A model generated the notes under the pieces. It was not told where the DNA came from. It was given only the letters and a program-made list of their open reading frames with translations, and did not search any database. Below, one piece after another: positions 43,544 through 52,241 of a DNA stretch of 64,000 nt (the first letter of the stretch is position 1; each line of letters opens with the position of its first letter). Where the stretch lies: assembly GCA_965206125.1 (NCBI GenBank), contig CBDBIN010000046.1, positions 1,116,001-1,180,000 on the forward strand. The letters are read 5' to 3'. The DNA comes from CAXWPM01 sp965206125 (GTDB taxonomy: Bacteria; Acidobacteriota; Terriglobia; 20CM-2-55-15). Both the position numbers and the translations under genes were made by a program.

Positions 43544-46203
43544 TCCTGCCGCAGTGTACTGGCCGGTTCCAGACCGATGATCCGCATGGCGGGGATCAGG
43601 CTTGCCGCCAAGGCAACGAGCAGCAGACCACCAGCACCGGCAACAAACGTCAGCGGGTCTGCCGAGGTCACACCCCACAGGAGACCCCCCAGCAGGCTGG
43701 TCGCGGGTTGAGCCAGCGCAAAACCGATGGCGACACCGACCGCCGCCATGATGAACCCCGGCAGCGCCGCGGCGCGGATCACCTGACCGAGCGTCGCTCC
43801 CAGCGCCATCCGGATTCCGAATTCCCGGGTCCGTTCAACGATCGAGTTGGCGATGAGCCCGTAGACGCCGATGGCCGCCAGCGTCAGCGCGATCGCGGCC
43901 ATGATCGCCAGCAGCGTTGCCCGGAAACGCTGGTCGGCAAGCGAGCTGTACCGAACGTCATCCATCGTGCGGAAGCTCGAGAACGGGAGAAGGGGATCGA
44001 GGCTCCGCACGGCTCCCTGAATGCCGGCCACGACCGCTTCGGGCGAACGTGAGGTCCGGACGATCCAGCTTGGGGCAAACCAGGTGTGGGCCGTGATGAA
44101 CGTCCCGGCGCTGGTCTGCGCCACGGGGATGTAGATGGCTGGTGGCGAATCGATGGGACCGTAATTTCCAAACCCGGCTGTGTATGGGAGGTCGCCCACG
44201 ATGCCGACGATGGTACGCTCGGCGCCGAAAACAGCGATGTGACTTTCGAGGGGTTCTTGCGCGGTGAGGTACTCGCGTACGAACGAGTGGTTTACGAGAG
44301 CGACCGGAGCCGATCCTGCGCTGTCGGCTTCGTCGAAGTTTCTGCCCTGCTCCACGGGAACGCCGAGCGCTCGGAAGTAGCCGGGGGTGGCATAGCAGAC
44401 GTTAGAAAACCTTGGCTCGCCGTCTACGTCGGGTCCGTCGAGCCGAACGAACCCAGCGTTCAGAGGCCGTTCGTATGGCAGGCACAGACCGACCGCGGCG
44501 GCCTCGATACCGGAAAGCAATCGGATGCGTCTCAATCCCTCATCGAACAGGCGAGCCACCGCAGTGCTGTCTTCGTACCTCGCATCCTGCAGCGAGATCT
44601 TCGCTGTGACGAGGTTCGAGGCTTCGAAACCAGGTTCGATCCGGCTCAATTGATCGAAGGTCCGTATCAACAGGCCGGCGCCGACCAGCAGGACGAAGCT
44701 CATCGCAATCTGCCCAACGACCAGTAGACGTTGCGGCCACCTGGAGCGTGAGCCCGCGAAGCCACGACCGCCCGCCGACGTCAACCCGGTATTCACGTCA
44801 ATCCGGCTGGCCTGGACGGCTGGGAACAGGCCGAACAGCACGCTGGTGAGCAGCGACAGGAACAGGGTTGCCGCCAGTACGCGCATGTCCAGTTGGACCG
44901 TCTGCCAGATGCCGATGTTTCCCGGAGCCAGGCGGTTGAACAGGTCGATGCCGAGGTAGCCGGACTCGATCCCGGCAAGACCACCAGCCGCACCAAGAAC
45001 GGCGCTCTCGGTCAGCATCTGACCGATGACGCCGCTCCGGCCACTGCCCAGGGCGATCCGGGTCGCCACTTCCTGAACGCGGCCCCTCTCGCGGGCGAGC
45101 AGCAGGCTGGCGATGTTGACGCATCCCATCAGGAGAACCACGCCGGCCGCACCCCAGAGGATGAACAGCGGCTCCCGAACGAACTCGGTGAGGCCGCGCT
45201 GAAGCGGCACCAGCCGCAGTTCGGCTTCGGCGCCTGCGGGCATCCGGTAGTTGTCGACAACCGGGCCGCCGACGATCCCGATCTGGGCATCGGCCTGCGC
45301 CCAGGTGACATCGTCTCGCAATCGCCCGATGACGGCGTAGTTGCTACCCTGGCCTTCGCCCGAAGTCGAAGGACGAAGCGGGGTCCAGACGTCGGCTTCG
45401 GCGGTCGTGCGAAACCCTTCCGGCATCACACCGACGACCGTGTACGGCTCGCCGCGCAGCGTGATGCTGCCGCCGACGATCGCGGGGTCGCGGTTGAAGA
45501 CGCGGTGCCACAGCGAATAGCTGAGCACGACCACACGCGGCCCACCCACGACGTCCTCAGTCTCAGTGAAACCCCTGCCCAGCACGGGAGCCACTCCCAG
45601 CACCTGGAAAAACCCAGCCGATATCCTCTGCCCCTCGAGGAACTCGGCCTGGTCGCCGGAGAAAAAATTGACTCCGCTCGAACCGTTGTAGAAAACGGCA
45701 GCATCCAGGTTGCTCGCATGATCCCGCACCGCCTCCCAGATTTCGCCAGTCTGTGAGACGAGGAGACCGCCGGAACTACCGTTCTTGATGTCGATCACAA
45801 TCTGGGCAAGTCGATCGGGTTCCGGATACGGCAGAGGGCGCAGGACGACGGCGTCGACTACGCTGAACAGCGCAGTATTGGCACCGATACAGAGAGCCAG
45901 TGTCAGGACAATCGCCGCGGTCGACAACGGGTTTCGGGTCCACATCCGGAAGGCAAAGCGGACGTTTCGACGTAGCTGGTCGACCAGACGCAAACCGAGT
46001 GCTTCCCGACACTCGTCCTCTATCGTCGGGACTGAACCGAACTCGATCCGCGCTCGACGTTCGGCTTCCTCGATGGACACGCCGGAACTCACCAGATCCC
46101 GGGCATAGCGTTCCATGTGATCCCGGATTTCGTGCCTCATCTCGCTTTCAAGGCGGGAACGCCCGACCAGGGCACGTAGGAAGGATTGGAGTCGCGACAG
46201 CAT
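43540..46203 (-). CDS. ADOP family ABC transporter permease, second copy
   Basis: 887 residues from ATG 46203 (GAGG 5 bases upstream; a GTG at 46209 is less likely). The same design as 991-3651: a prefix region (LVGRSRLESEMRHEIRDHMERYARDLVSSGV in pieces), FRMWTRNPLSTAAIVLTLALCIGANTALFS as first helix, a MacB-like core, three helices, a second helix set beginning RLLVVGQIAMSFVLLVGAGLLIRT and a C-terminal FtsX unit. No ATPase is nearby. It lies 30 bases after a PadR gene and is presumably repressed by it. Its end overlaps the lipoprotein gene tail. Confidence 0.9.
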   Translation of the reverse strand: MLSRLQSFLRALVGRSRLESEMRHEIRDHMERYARDLVSSGVSIEEAERRARIEFGSVPTIEDECREALGLRLVDQLRRNVRFAFRMWTRNPLSTAAIVLTLALCIGANTALFSVVDAVVLRPLPYPEPDRLAQIVIDIKNGSSGGLLVSQTGEIWEAVRDHASNLDAAVFYNGSSGVNFFSGDQAEFLEGQRISAGFFQVLGVAPVLGRGFTETEDVVGGPRVVVLSYSLWHRVFNRDPAIVGGSITLRGEPYTVVGVMPEGFRTTAEADVWTPLRPSTSGEGQGSNYAVIGRLRDDVTWAQADAQIGIVGGPVVDNYRMPAGAEAELRLVPLQRGLTEFVREPLFILWGAAGVVLLMGCVNIASLLLARERGRVQEVATRIALGSGRSGVIGQMLTESAVLGAAGGLAGIESGYLGIDLFNRLAPGNIGIWQTVQLDMRVLAATLFLSLLTSVLFGLFPAVQASRIDVNTGLTSAGGRGFAGSRSRWPQRLLVVGQIAMSFVLLVGAGLLIRTFDQLSRIEPGFEASNLVTAKISLQDARYEDSTAVARLFDEGLRRIRLLSGIEAAAVGLCLPYERPLNAGFVRLDGPDVDGEPRFSNVCYATPGYFRALGVPVEQGRNFDEADSAGSAPVALVNHSFVREYLTAQEPLESHIAVFGAERTIVGIVGDLPYTAGFGNYGPIDSPPAIYIPVAQTSAGTFITAHTWFAPSWIVRTSRSPEAVVAGIQGAVRSLDPLLPFSSFRTMDDVRYSSLADQRFRATLLAIMAAIALTLAAIGVYGLIANSIVERTREFGIRMALGATLGQVIRAAALPGFIMAAVGVAIGFALAQPATSLLGGLLWGVTSADPLTFVAGAGGLLLVALAASLIPAMRIIGLEPASTLRQD

Positions 46204-46233
46204 ATACACCTCGTTCTAGCAGCCGGTGGCTGC

Positions 46234-46575
46234 TTAAACTTCGCTTGGCTTGGCGGCCAGAACGCTGGCAATCGCCGTCGACATGTAGTTCCACCGCTCT
46301 CTCTCCGTCCGTAGCTGGCGGCGCCCCGACGCGGTCAGGCTGTAGTACTTGGCCCTCCGCCTATTTTCGCTTTCACCCCATTCCGAGACGATCCAGCCAC
46401 GGTGTTCGAGCCGGTACAGCGCAGGGTATAGCGAACCCTGCGGGATCTGCAGACGTTCGCCCGATACCCGCCCGATTCGCAACAGCACGCCGTAGCCGTG
46501 TGTCGGTCCGAGCGAAACCGCTTTGAGGACGAGCAGGTCGAGGGTTCCTTGAAGGAGGTCTATCTGTTTGGGCAC
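46234..46575 (-). CDS. PadR family transcriptional regulator, second copy
   Basis: 113 residues from GTG 46575 with AGGAG seven bases upstream. LLQGTLDLLVLKAVSLGPTHGYGV, QGSLYPALYRLEHRGWIVSEWG and RRAKYYSLTASGRRQL are the winged-helix motifs. It resembles the regulator at 637-978 in length and layout. It probably represses itself and the permease downstream through the dyad at 46583-46599. Confidence 0.92.
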   Translation of the reverse strand: MPKQIDLLQGTLDLLVLKAVSLGPTHGYGVLLRIGRVSGERLQIPQGSLYPALYRLEHRGWIVSEWGESENRRRAKYYSLTASGRRQLRTERERWNYMSTAIASVLAAKPSEV

Positions 46576-46582
46576 GAATGTC

Positions 46583-46629
46583 TCCTAGAATGACTAGGAC
46601 AGTATAGGCAGGCTTTCCTAGACAGTCAA
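46583..46629 (-). promoter_or_regulatory. Promoter and PadR-type operator of the second ADOP locus
   Basis: On the minus strand TTGACT (46629-46624), a 17-bp spacer, TATACT (46606-46601). Directly downstream lies the perfect dyad TCCTAG (46583-46588)-N5-CTAGGA (46594-46599), which also overlaps the AGGAG ribosome site. A further TCCTAG half-site is at 46616-46621 within the spacer. Confidence 0.65.
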
Positions 46630-46728
46630 GGAGAACAATGTGGCAGGCGCAGGGGCACCATTGCCCGTGGTTTCGCCACAGGTTGTTGGCGCCAAAACAC
46701 GCGGCCCCGCGCTCGCCGAGGGCGTCGA

Positions 46729-46929
46729 CTACGAGTTCTGGGCGTGATCCCGGTGCGCCTGCTTGTGCTCGAGCAGGAGGTGGAGACGCTTGCGATGCGA
46801 TGGACTGACGTCTTCAAAGTCCTCGCCGCAGACGTTACAGCGGTACCAGTAGATCCGGAAGGCAGAAGAACTGTCGGCGAGCACGACGTCATCGGCGACG
46901 GCCCGGACAGATGGCTTATGAGTACTCAT
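46729..46929 (-). CDS. Small Cys/His protein, hypothetical
   Basis: 66 residues. The centre reads RIYWYRCNVCGEDFEDVSPSHRKRL, with a CxxC pair and His residues, then LLLEHKQAHRDH, which suggests a small zinc-binding domain. No strong ribosome site precedes the ATG. GC-rich codon use is like the neighbours. It may be a genuine small protein or chance. Confidence 0.4.
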   Translation of the reverse strand: MSTHKPSVRAVADDVVLADSSSAFRIYWYRCNVCGEDFEDVSPSHRKRLHLLLEHKQAHRDHAQNS

Positions 46930-47148
46930 TATTGCTCTAATTAAGAATACGGACCCCGAAAGGACCGTGGGCTCTTTTCTCCTCGCTACGGCTTTATTCC
47001 CCTTCGAGAAACCAAATAGTAGGCGCCCGAAGGAGATTCATCGTCCCTTTCAACCCCCCATGGTACTGGAATTCACGACGATTGGACAACAAAAACCGGA
47101 TAACTATTTTTATATCAGTGTTTTCCGCGCGGGCTTCTCCAGCCCCGT

Positions 47149-47625
47149 TCAGCGGGAGCCGGATCTCCACTTCTGTCGGATAACGCCGATTCTGGCGCGG
47201 TTCACACCGAGGTCACCGTGGCCCAGTCGGGACGCCGATCGAAGCTGGATGAGGCCATTATCGGGCTCGAGAAGGCACTCGATATCGTCGACGAAGCCGA
47301 ACACAAGCGTTCTGGCCTCCGCCCTGAGGTAGGTCTCGGAGAACTCCACGACGGTGGTACGCGGGCTGGATTCCATGATGGACTGGAACTCGGACCAGGC
47401 CTCGCCCGGATCCCCCTCGAACCGGAACGGATCGATGCGATGCAGAGCGTCGTTCAACGGGGCGAGACTCGAAACGCAGTTGGGACTCGCCGGACAGGGC
47501 AGCAACCCCGCCGGCGAACCGTGTATCGGCGCGAAGCTACTCGCATACCGGGCGCCAAGAAGGGCAGAGAGCGGCAGCAGAAGCACAAGGACGATGACCC
47601 AGTGAGTTCGGATCTTTCGCATCAT
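47149..47625 (-). CDS. DUF1499 family protein
   Basis: 158 residues with an N-terminal membrane/signal helix (WVIVLVLLLPLSALLGA) then LLPCPASPNCVSSLAPLNDALHRIDPF, the Pro-Cys-x5-Cys hallmark of DUF1499, and VVEFSETYLRAEARTLVFGFVDDIECLLEP. The function is unknown; the family is membrane-anchored and faces the periplasm. No partner is evident. Confidence 0.88.
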   Translation of the reverse strand: MMRKIRTHWVIVLVLLLPLSALLGARYASSFAPIHGSPAGLLPCPASPNCVSSLAPLNDALHRIDPFRFEGDPGEAWSEFQSIMESSPRTTVVEFSETYLRAEARTLVFGFVDDIECLLEPDNGLIQLRSASRLGHGDLGVNRARIGVIRQKWRSGSR

Positions 47626-47910
47626 CTAGCAGTGCGTGCCTTCGAAAAAGGTGCCCATCACCACTAGTCCGGGAGCGCGATCACCGGATCGACGCAGGTG
47701 GACTGGCCCAATTGGAATCGGTGTGCGCAAGTCTACCGAGTTACGATTTGGTCGGGGCAACGCAAACACCCACGTTCAACCTGTCGTGCACGGCGGCACA
47801 AGAAAGTTGCCTAACCCGAACAACAAAAGATATATTTAGCGATTAACACAAGCAGCCGCCGGTTAGAGCCGAACCGCTTCATTCGCAAGAGTAAGGAGAA
47901 CGAACTTCAT

Positions 47911-48456
47911 ATGCGTAAACTGTGCTTAGTCCTCATCCTGGGACTCCTGTTCGTCAACGTTGCCGGTGCCCAGGGGACACCTCCGGCTCCTCCGGCCCCT
48001 CAAGCCGTACAGGACCCCGCCGCCCCATCGGGTGGAATGTCTGAAGAGGACCGGACGAGCCTCGCCGAATTCGGGCGCCCGTTGCCCGGCACGCCACTGA
48101 CGATGTTCCACGTCAACAGCCGCACGGTCGGGATCCTGTTTCAGCCTCCGCTGATGTATTCGATGCGCGCACTGGCCAACCAGTCGACGATTTTCTACGT
48201 CCGTGGAACGACGTTTGAGGAAACCACTATCAACCCGGCATTCATCATCGAGGTTCAGGAAATTGGGCGGGTACGCGGTGAAACGACGAGTCTTCACAAT
48301 CTGGAGGACGGCACTTATCCGGCGGGAACCATTATCGACGGCATCGTCGAGTTCCAGACGAAGTTCCCCCTCGTTTATCAGTTCACTATCCACAACGGAC
48401 TGAACAGCGTACGGGTCCAGTACAGCCCGGCCGCGGTCGATTCCCTGGATCGATAG
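47911..48456 (+). CDS. Secreted hypothetical protein
   Basis: 181 residues. A signal peptide (LCLVLILGLLFVNVAGAQG) is followed by a Pro/Ala-rich stretch (TPPAPPAPQAV), then a beta-rich domain of about 120 residues (TMFHVNSRTVGILFQPPLMY to NGLNSVRVQYSP). I recognise no family. A strong hairpin terminator lies downstream. Confidence 0.7.
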   Translation: MRKLCLVLILGLLFVNVAGAQGTPPAPPAPQAVQDPAAPSGGMSEEDRTSLAEFGRPLPGTPLTMFHVNSRTVGILFQPPLMYSMRALANQSTIFYVRGTTFEETTINPAFIIEVQEIGRVRGETTSLHNLEDGTYPAGTIIDGIVEFQTKFPLVYQFTIHNGLNSVRVQYSPAAVDSLDR

Positions 48457-48487
48457 CACCGATCGAAACTCCTCTGAACGGAATCTC

Positions 48488-48510
48488 GCGGGCCCGACAA
48501 TTGGGCCCGC
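48488..48510. terminator. Rho-independent-type terminator, probably bidirectional
   Basis: GCGGGCCC (48488-48495) pairs with GGGCCCGC (48503-48510) over a seven-base loop, followed on the plus strand by CTTCGGTTTT. It separates two convergent genes (47911-48456 and 48526-48963). Confidence 0.75.
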
Positions 48511-48525
48511 CTTCGGTTTTACCGA

Positions 48526-48963
48526 TCAGGACGGACTCTCCATCCGATCCCTCAGTCGTACCAGATCCTTCGTGACATTCCCGAGCACCATACGGTTCAG
48601 GAAGGCCCCGCCGATCCTGAGAAACCCGCGGGGTTGCCCGCTCACACGAACGCGCACAAGCGTCTGGGAACCGGCGTCCTCAAACTCATAGGTGACCATC
48701 ATCGGGAAGGGGGAGTCTGTCGTCATTACCACTCGGCGCTCGTGTTCCTGTTCCACGACCTTGAGCGTGTATTCGATCCGCCGGCCGAGAAACCGGGCCA
48801 CGCGGGCGACACGGCTTCCGACGGCGATGGGCCCGTCGTCGAGTCTCTTCGCCTCGACGACGCCTCCGATCCACGATCGGTCATTCTCAGGATCGGTAAC
48901 AAACCGCGCGATCGACCCTCGATCCCGCTCGATGATGATTTCGGTAGAGACGTTGACGGACAT
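48526..48963 (-). CDS. SRPBCC (START-like) family protein
   Basis: 145 residues from ATG 48963. MSVNVSTEIIIERDRGSIARFVTDPENDRSWIGGVVEAKRL is the opening of polyketide-cyclase/SRPBCC domains, followed by the beta-grasp-like strands and a C-terminal helix (LNRMVLGNVTKDLVRLRDRM). The fold binds hydrophobic ligands. It is the gene after the ABC-2 permease pair on the same strand, 51 bases further, so it may be in the same transcript. Confidence 0.85.
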   Translation of the reverse strand: MSVNVSTEIIIERDRGSIARFVTDPENDRSWIGGVVEAKRLDDGPIAVGSRVARVARFLGRRIEYTLKVVEQEHERRVVMTTDSPFPMMVTYEFEDAGSQTLVRVRVSGQPRGFLRIGGAFLNRMVLGNVTKDLVRLRDRMESPS

Positions 48964-49014
48964 TTGGGGTGCTCTCGGAACACCCCAATTAGAACACACT
49001 CACACCGAGCGACC

Positions 49015-49812
49015 TCACTCCCGCATCAGGATCAGATTCCCCGATTCATACCGGCGGAGGCCATGTTGAAACACAAGGACACCCGCGCCGAGCACGCCGG
49101 CGGAACCGCCAATCGCCAGCAGCGTGTTCCACACCGACAGCGTTCGCAACGCCTCCACCGGTAGCGTGCTCACAAAACCGGCCGGGATGAATGTGAACAG
49201 CACCAGCTTCGCCCCTCCCCGGAACAACGTCGACGGGTATGTGCTGAACGTCATCATCGCCGTACGCCACTGGTCGCTCAACGGAGAGCCGTTCCCGAGG
49301 TAAAAACTCAGGCTGGCCGACAGAATGCTGAAGCCGACGAACACACCAGCCGCCGTCACGCTGAGCAGCAGAAACAGAACGAGCCGGCCGGGATCAGGCC
49401 GGACGAACACGAGGTAGACCACGATCCCGAACAGCACGTCGCCCCAGGCCGTTGCGCTCATCCGGCCGAGAAGCAGATGTGCCAGGGGCTGGCGCGGATA
49501 TAGCAACCAGGCGTCGAGTTGACCCTCGGCGATCAGCCGGGCCAAGCCCAGGGTGTTTCCCATGAACCCGGCGGCCAGCCCGAAACCCGTAGCCACCACC
49601 GCCCACATGGTCACGACGTCGGCGATGACCCAGCCGTTGAGCACCGGGAACTCAGTAAAGAACACCGCCCAGTAGGCCAGCCAGATACCGTCGTTGACGA
49701 ACATGGCTGTGACCTCCCAAACGAACGCGGCCCGGTATTCAAGATGGGCCCTGAGGTTGAACCTGGCGTAGGCAGCTGCCAGCCGCAAATAGTCTGTGAA
49801 CTCCTTGAACAT
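49015..49812 (-). CDS. ABC-2 type permease, subunit 2
   Basis: 265 residues from ATG 49812. About six helices (AAFVWEVTAMFVNDGIWLAYWAVFF, VVTMWAVVATGFGLAAGFM, GDVLFGIVVYLVFV and following) in the layout of the COG3694/COG4587 pair of exporters. A GTG at 49863 overlapping the previous stop is a possible earlier start, but it would read through the hairpin at 49831-49852. Forms the transporter with the neighbouring permease and ATPase. Confidence 0.87.
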   Translation of the reverse strand: MFKEFTDYLRLAAAYARFNLRAHLEYRAAFVWEVTAMFVNDGIWLAYWAVFFTEFPVLNGWVIADVVTMWAVVATGFGLAAGFMGNTLGLARLIAEGQLDAWLLYPRQPLAHLLLGRMSATAWGDVLFGIVVYLVFVRPDPGRLVLFLLLSVTAAGVFVGFSILSASLSFYLGNGSPLSDQWRTAMMTFSTYPSTLFRGGAKLVLFTFIPAGFVSTLPVEALRTLSVWNTLLAIGGSAGVLGAGVLVFQHGLRRYESGNLILMRE

Positions 49813-49830
49813 CGCACCAACCGTATCCTC

Positions 49831-49852
49831 GGGGACAGGGGAGCCTGTCCCC
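49831..49852. repeat. Perfect hairpin between the permease genes
   Basis: GGGGACAGG (49831-49839) pairs with CCTGTCCCC (49844-49852), loop of four. It lies in the short spacer before the second permease gene and may tune relative expression. Confidence 0.65.
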
Positions 49853-49859
49853 GTTGCCC

Positions 49860-50654
49860 TCACCCTCCGTTTGCGTGGATCCGGCGGAGGCCGCTCCGGT
49901 AAACCATGACTACGGCCGCCGAAAGCACGGCTATAGCCACAGCCTGGCTGACGATGAGATCAAGGAAGAACCCAGGATCCGGAGACACGAACAACCGCGC
50001 CGGCCCGTAAAGGATGCTGGCAAAAGGCAGCGCCTCGAGGATGTCGCGGATAGGGTCCGGGAACAGATCCAGCGGAATCATCATGCCGCCCAATAACATC
50101 ACCGCGCGGGCGTATATCAGCGCAATCCCGGCCGTGTTCTCCATCCAGAACGCTCCAAGGCCGATCAGGCAATAGCCGAGAAAGTCCAACACGAACGCCC
50201 CGGCGATGGCGAACCCGAACATGGCAACAGTCTCCGGTCTCAGCCCGAGGGGGCCTACAAAGACGGTGGCGACTGCTGCTCCGACCACCATGTTCAGGAT
50301 GAACCGGACCAGACGCTCTCCCATCGACGTCCAGAGCCGGTACAACGGGTACGACAGGGGCCGGAGCAACTGCACCGCCACGCTTCCCGTGCGTACGTCG
50401 TGGTCGATCACGGCCGCGGTCCCGTGCGTCGACATCATGATCGCCTCGGTGACCGCCAGGTACCAGAGCATCTGGACGATCGTGTACCCGCCGACACGGT
50501 CGCCCTCCGACTGGCCGTACACCGCGCGCCAGAGGTTCAGAAAGACATACAGGATGACCGCCATGAATCCGGCCCGCGCAGCGACCTCGCCGATGTAGGC
50601 GAGGTTCGAACGCACCGACGTCCATCCGACCCACAAGTATTTTGTGGGCGTCAT
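49860..50654 (-). CDS. ABC-2 type permease, subunit 1
   Basis: 264 residues. Six helices, beginning NLAYIGEVAARAGFMAVILYVFLNLW, with GDRVGGYTIVQMLWYLAVTEAIM. A conserved loop DVRTGSVAVQLLRPLSYPLYRL lies mid-protein, as in daunorubicin-type exporter permeases of COG4587. Its ATG overlaps the TGA of the ATPase gene by four bases. Substrate unknown. Confidence 0.87.
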   Translation of the reverse strand: MTPTKYLWVGWTSVRSNLAYIGEVAARAGFMAVILYVFLNLWRAVYGQSEGDRVGGYTIVQMLWYLAVTEAIMMSTHGTAAVIDHDVRTGSVAVQLLRPLSYPLYRLWTSMGERLVRFILNMVVGAAVATVFVGPLGLRPETVAMFGFAIAGAFVLDFLGYCLIGLGAFWMENTAGIALIYARAVMLLGGMMIPLDLFPDPIRDILEALPFASILYGPARLFVSPDPGFFLDLIVSQAVAIAVLSAAVVMVYRSGLRRIHANGG

Positions 50655-51634
50655 CCTCCCCCCTTACCGGCATCTCCGGGCTCGACCTTCGAGTAGATAT
50701 GCGCGATCACGTCCTCGAGCGGCGGCTCCTCGATCGCGATGTCGACGACTGTCCCGAGCGCGAACAGCCCCGTTACGACCATCTGGATCGGCGCGATACT
50801 CGTGTCCACTTCCAATTCGAGTACCGAACCCTCATGGCGAACCGCACGGACTCCCGGATGGAAGAACATCTCTGCACCTTCCTGAAAACGGACGCGCAGA
50901 ATCTTGGATCGCACATGGTTCCGTCGCATGCCCTCAACCGAATCGTCGAGAACAATCCGTCCATGGTTGACGATGACCACACGATCGACGACGTGCTGAA
51001 TGTCCCCGGCATCGTGGCTGGTCAAGAAGACCGTCAAGCCGTCCTGGACATTCCACTCCCGGATCAACGCCCGCAACCGGACACGGGCGACGACATCGAG
51101 ACCGATCGTGGGTTCATCGAGAAACAGCACACGTGGCCGATGGAGCAGGCTCGCTGCGACTTCGGCCCGCATCCGCTGACCGAGTGACAGTTTGCGTACC
51201 GGCGTGTCGATGAACTCGGCGAGACCAAACCGGTCGACGAGCATGTCCCGTGTCCGCCGGAATTCCAGGCGGTCCAGTTTGTATATCCGCGAAAGCAGTT
51301 CGAACGTATCCCTCGGAGGGAGGTGGTACCAGAGCTGCGATCGCTGCCCGAAGACCGCGCCGATCTTGAAGGCGAGTTGTTGCCGGTCCTTCCACGGCGT
51401 CAAACCGAGCACAGTGGCACGCCCGGCTGACGGGTGAAGAATGCCGGTCAGCATCTTGATCGTCGTCGACTTGCCCGCGCCGTTCGGTCCGATGAACGCT
51501 AGCGACTGACCTTCGGGAACACGCAGATCGATGCCGGCAACGGCAACCACCTGGGTGCGCTCTCGACGCCATCCTTTCCAACGGTCGACGGTGAAAGTCT
51601 TGCCAAGTTTTTGAACGTCTACTCCACGAAACAT
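50651..51634 (-). CDS. ABC transporter ATP-binding protein (COG4586 type)
   Basis: 327 residues from ATG 51634. Walker A GPNGAGKST, Q-loop FGQRSQLWY, signature LSLGQRMRAEVAASLL, Walker B VLFLDEPTIGLD and H-loop FLTSHDAGDI are all present. The C-terminal 80 residues are an extra regulatory region (VRSKILRVRFQEGAEMFF). The variant signature LSLGQ with QRMRAE is usual for this family. First gene of the exporter operon, followed directly by two permeases. Confidence 0.93.
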   Translation of the reverse strand: MFRGVDVQKLGKTFTVDRWKGWRRERTQVVAVAGIDLRVPEGQSLAFIGPNGAGKSTTIKMLTGILHPSAGRATVLGLTPWKDRQQLAFKIGAVFGQRSQLWYHLPPRDTFELLSRIYKLDRLEFRRTRDMLVDRFGLAEFIDTPVRKLSLGQRMRAEVAASLLHRPRVLFLDEPTIGLDVVARVRLRALIREWNVQDGLTVFLTSHDAGDIQHVVDRVVIVNHGRIVLDDSVEGMRRNHVRSKILRVRFQEGAEMFFHPGVRAVRHEGSVLELEVDTSIAPIQMVVTGLFALGTVVDIAIEEPPLEDVIAHIYSKVEPGDAGKGGG

Positions 51635-51898
51635 GATTGCCTTCCATTTGATTAGCGTCGGGCCCACCGTCCCTCTTCAGTCACCCACGGCGAGAGTGCC
51701 CCTTGTCTATCTGCCACCCCGACGTGACGGGAACTCGGTCCGGGACGGTCCCCCACGTTGGAGATTCGAAATATCAAATCCGAAATCTCATATCTCAACC
51801 ACACCCCACGCCTCGGGCTCAACGTGCGCGTTCGCGCGCACGTCTCTTGGGAGCGGCTCTTTTCCCGGATTCCAGTTTCGTCGGACTTGTTTGAGGAT

Positions 51899-51920
51899 CG
51901 GGAGCGGGATGCCGCTCCCG
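51899..51920. terminator. Hairpin next to the stop of the small gene
   Basis: CGGGAGCGG (51899-51907) pairs with CCGCTCCCG (51912-51920), loop of four. On the minus strand it follows the stop codon at 51926 by five bases; on the plus strand it is followed by CTTTTC. Confidence 0.55.
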
Positions 51921-51925
51921 CTTTT

Positions 51926-52102
51926 CTAGATGCGCTGCCAGGCCGTAATGACCAGCGGCTGCGCGGTCGCAATGACCGTCATCCGGATGGCCTGATACGG
52001 CACGTCGTCGTACGCCTTGAAGCAGAAATTACCGACAAGGCCCGCACGAGCGCGGGGAGCGCACGAGACTAGATGCACGAGTTGGGCTTGATCGGTTGTC
52101 AT
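51926..52102 (-). CDS. Small protein of 58 residues, unknown
   Basis: ATG at 52102, preceded by AGGAGAG seven bases upstream, and a complete frame to TAG at 51926. The sequence begins MTTDQAQLVHLVSCAPRARA and has Cys residues at 14 and 27 and a hydrophobic C-terminal stretch (MTVIATAQPLVITAW). A consensus TTGACA lies about 70 bases upstream on this strand (52179-52174), with no clear -10. The hairpin follows the stop. I recognise no family. The rest of 51635-51898 and 52103-52241 has no gene that I can support. Confidence 0.5.
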   Translation of the reverse strand: MTTDQAQLVHLVSCAPRARAGLVGNFCFKAYDDVPYQAIRMTVIATAQPLVITAWQRI

Positions 52103-52241
52103 CCGAAGACTCTCCTACAGTCCCGGCCCCAGCCGGGTAGACATCTAAAGATAGCGAGTGAAACGATCCGGGCTGTCAAGGAAACAAGCCGTCATTCGAA
52201 ATTGGTAGGATAGTCTCCACCAAGATCGCCGAGGAGGAATC

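Noticed and set aside
51758..52072. Plus-strand frame of 104 codons
   Set aside because: It crosses the hairpin at 51899-51920 and the minus-strand 58-codon gene; it has no ribosome site and an Arg/Asp-rich sequence.
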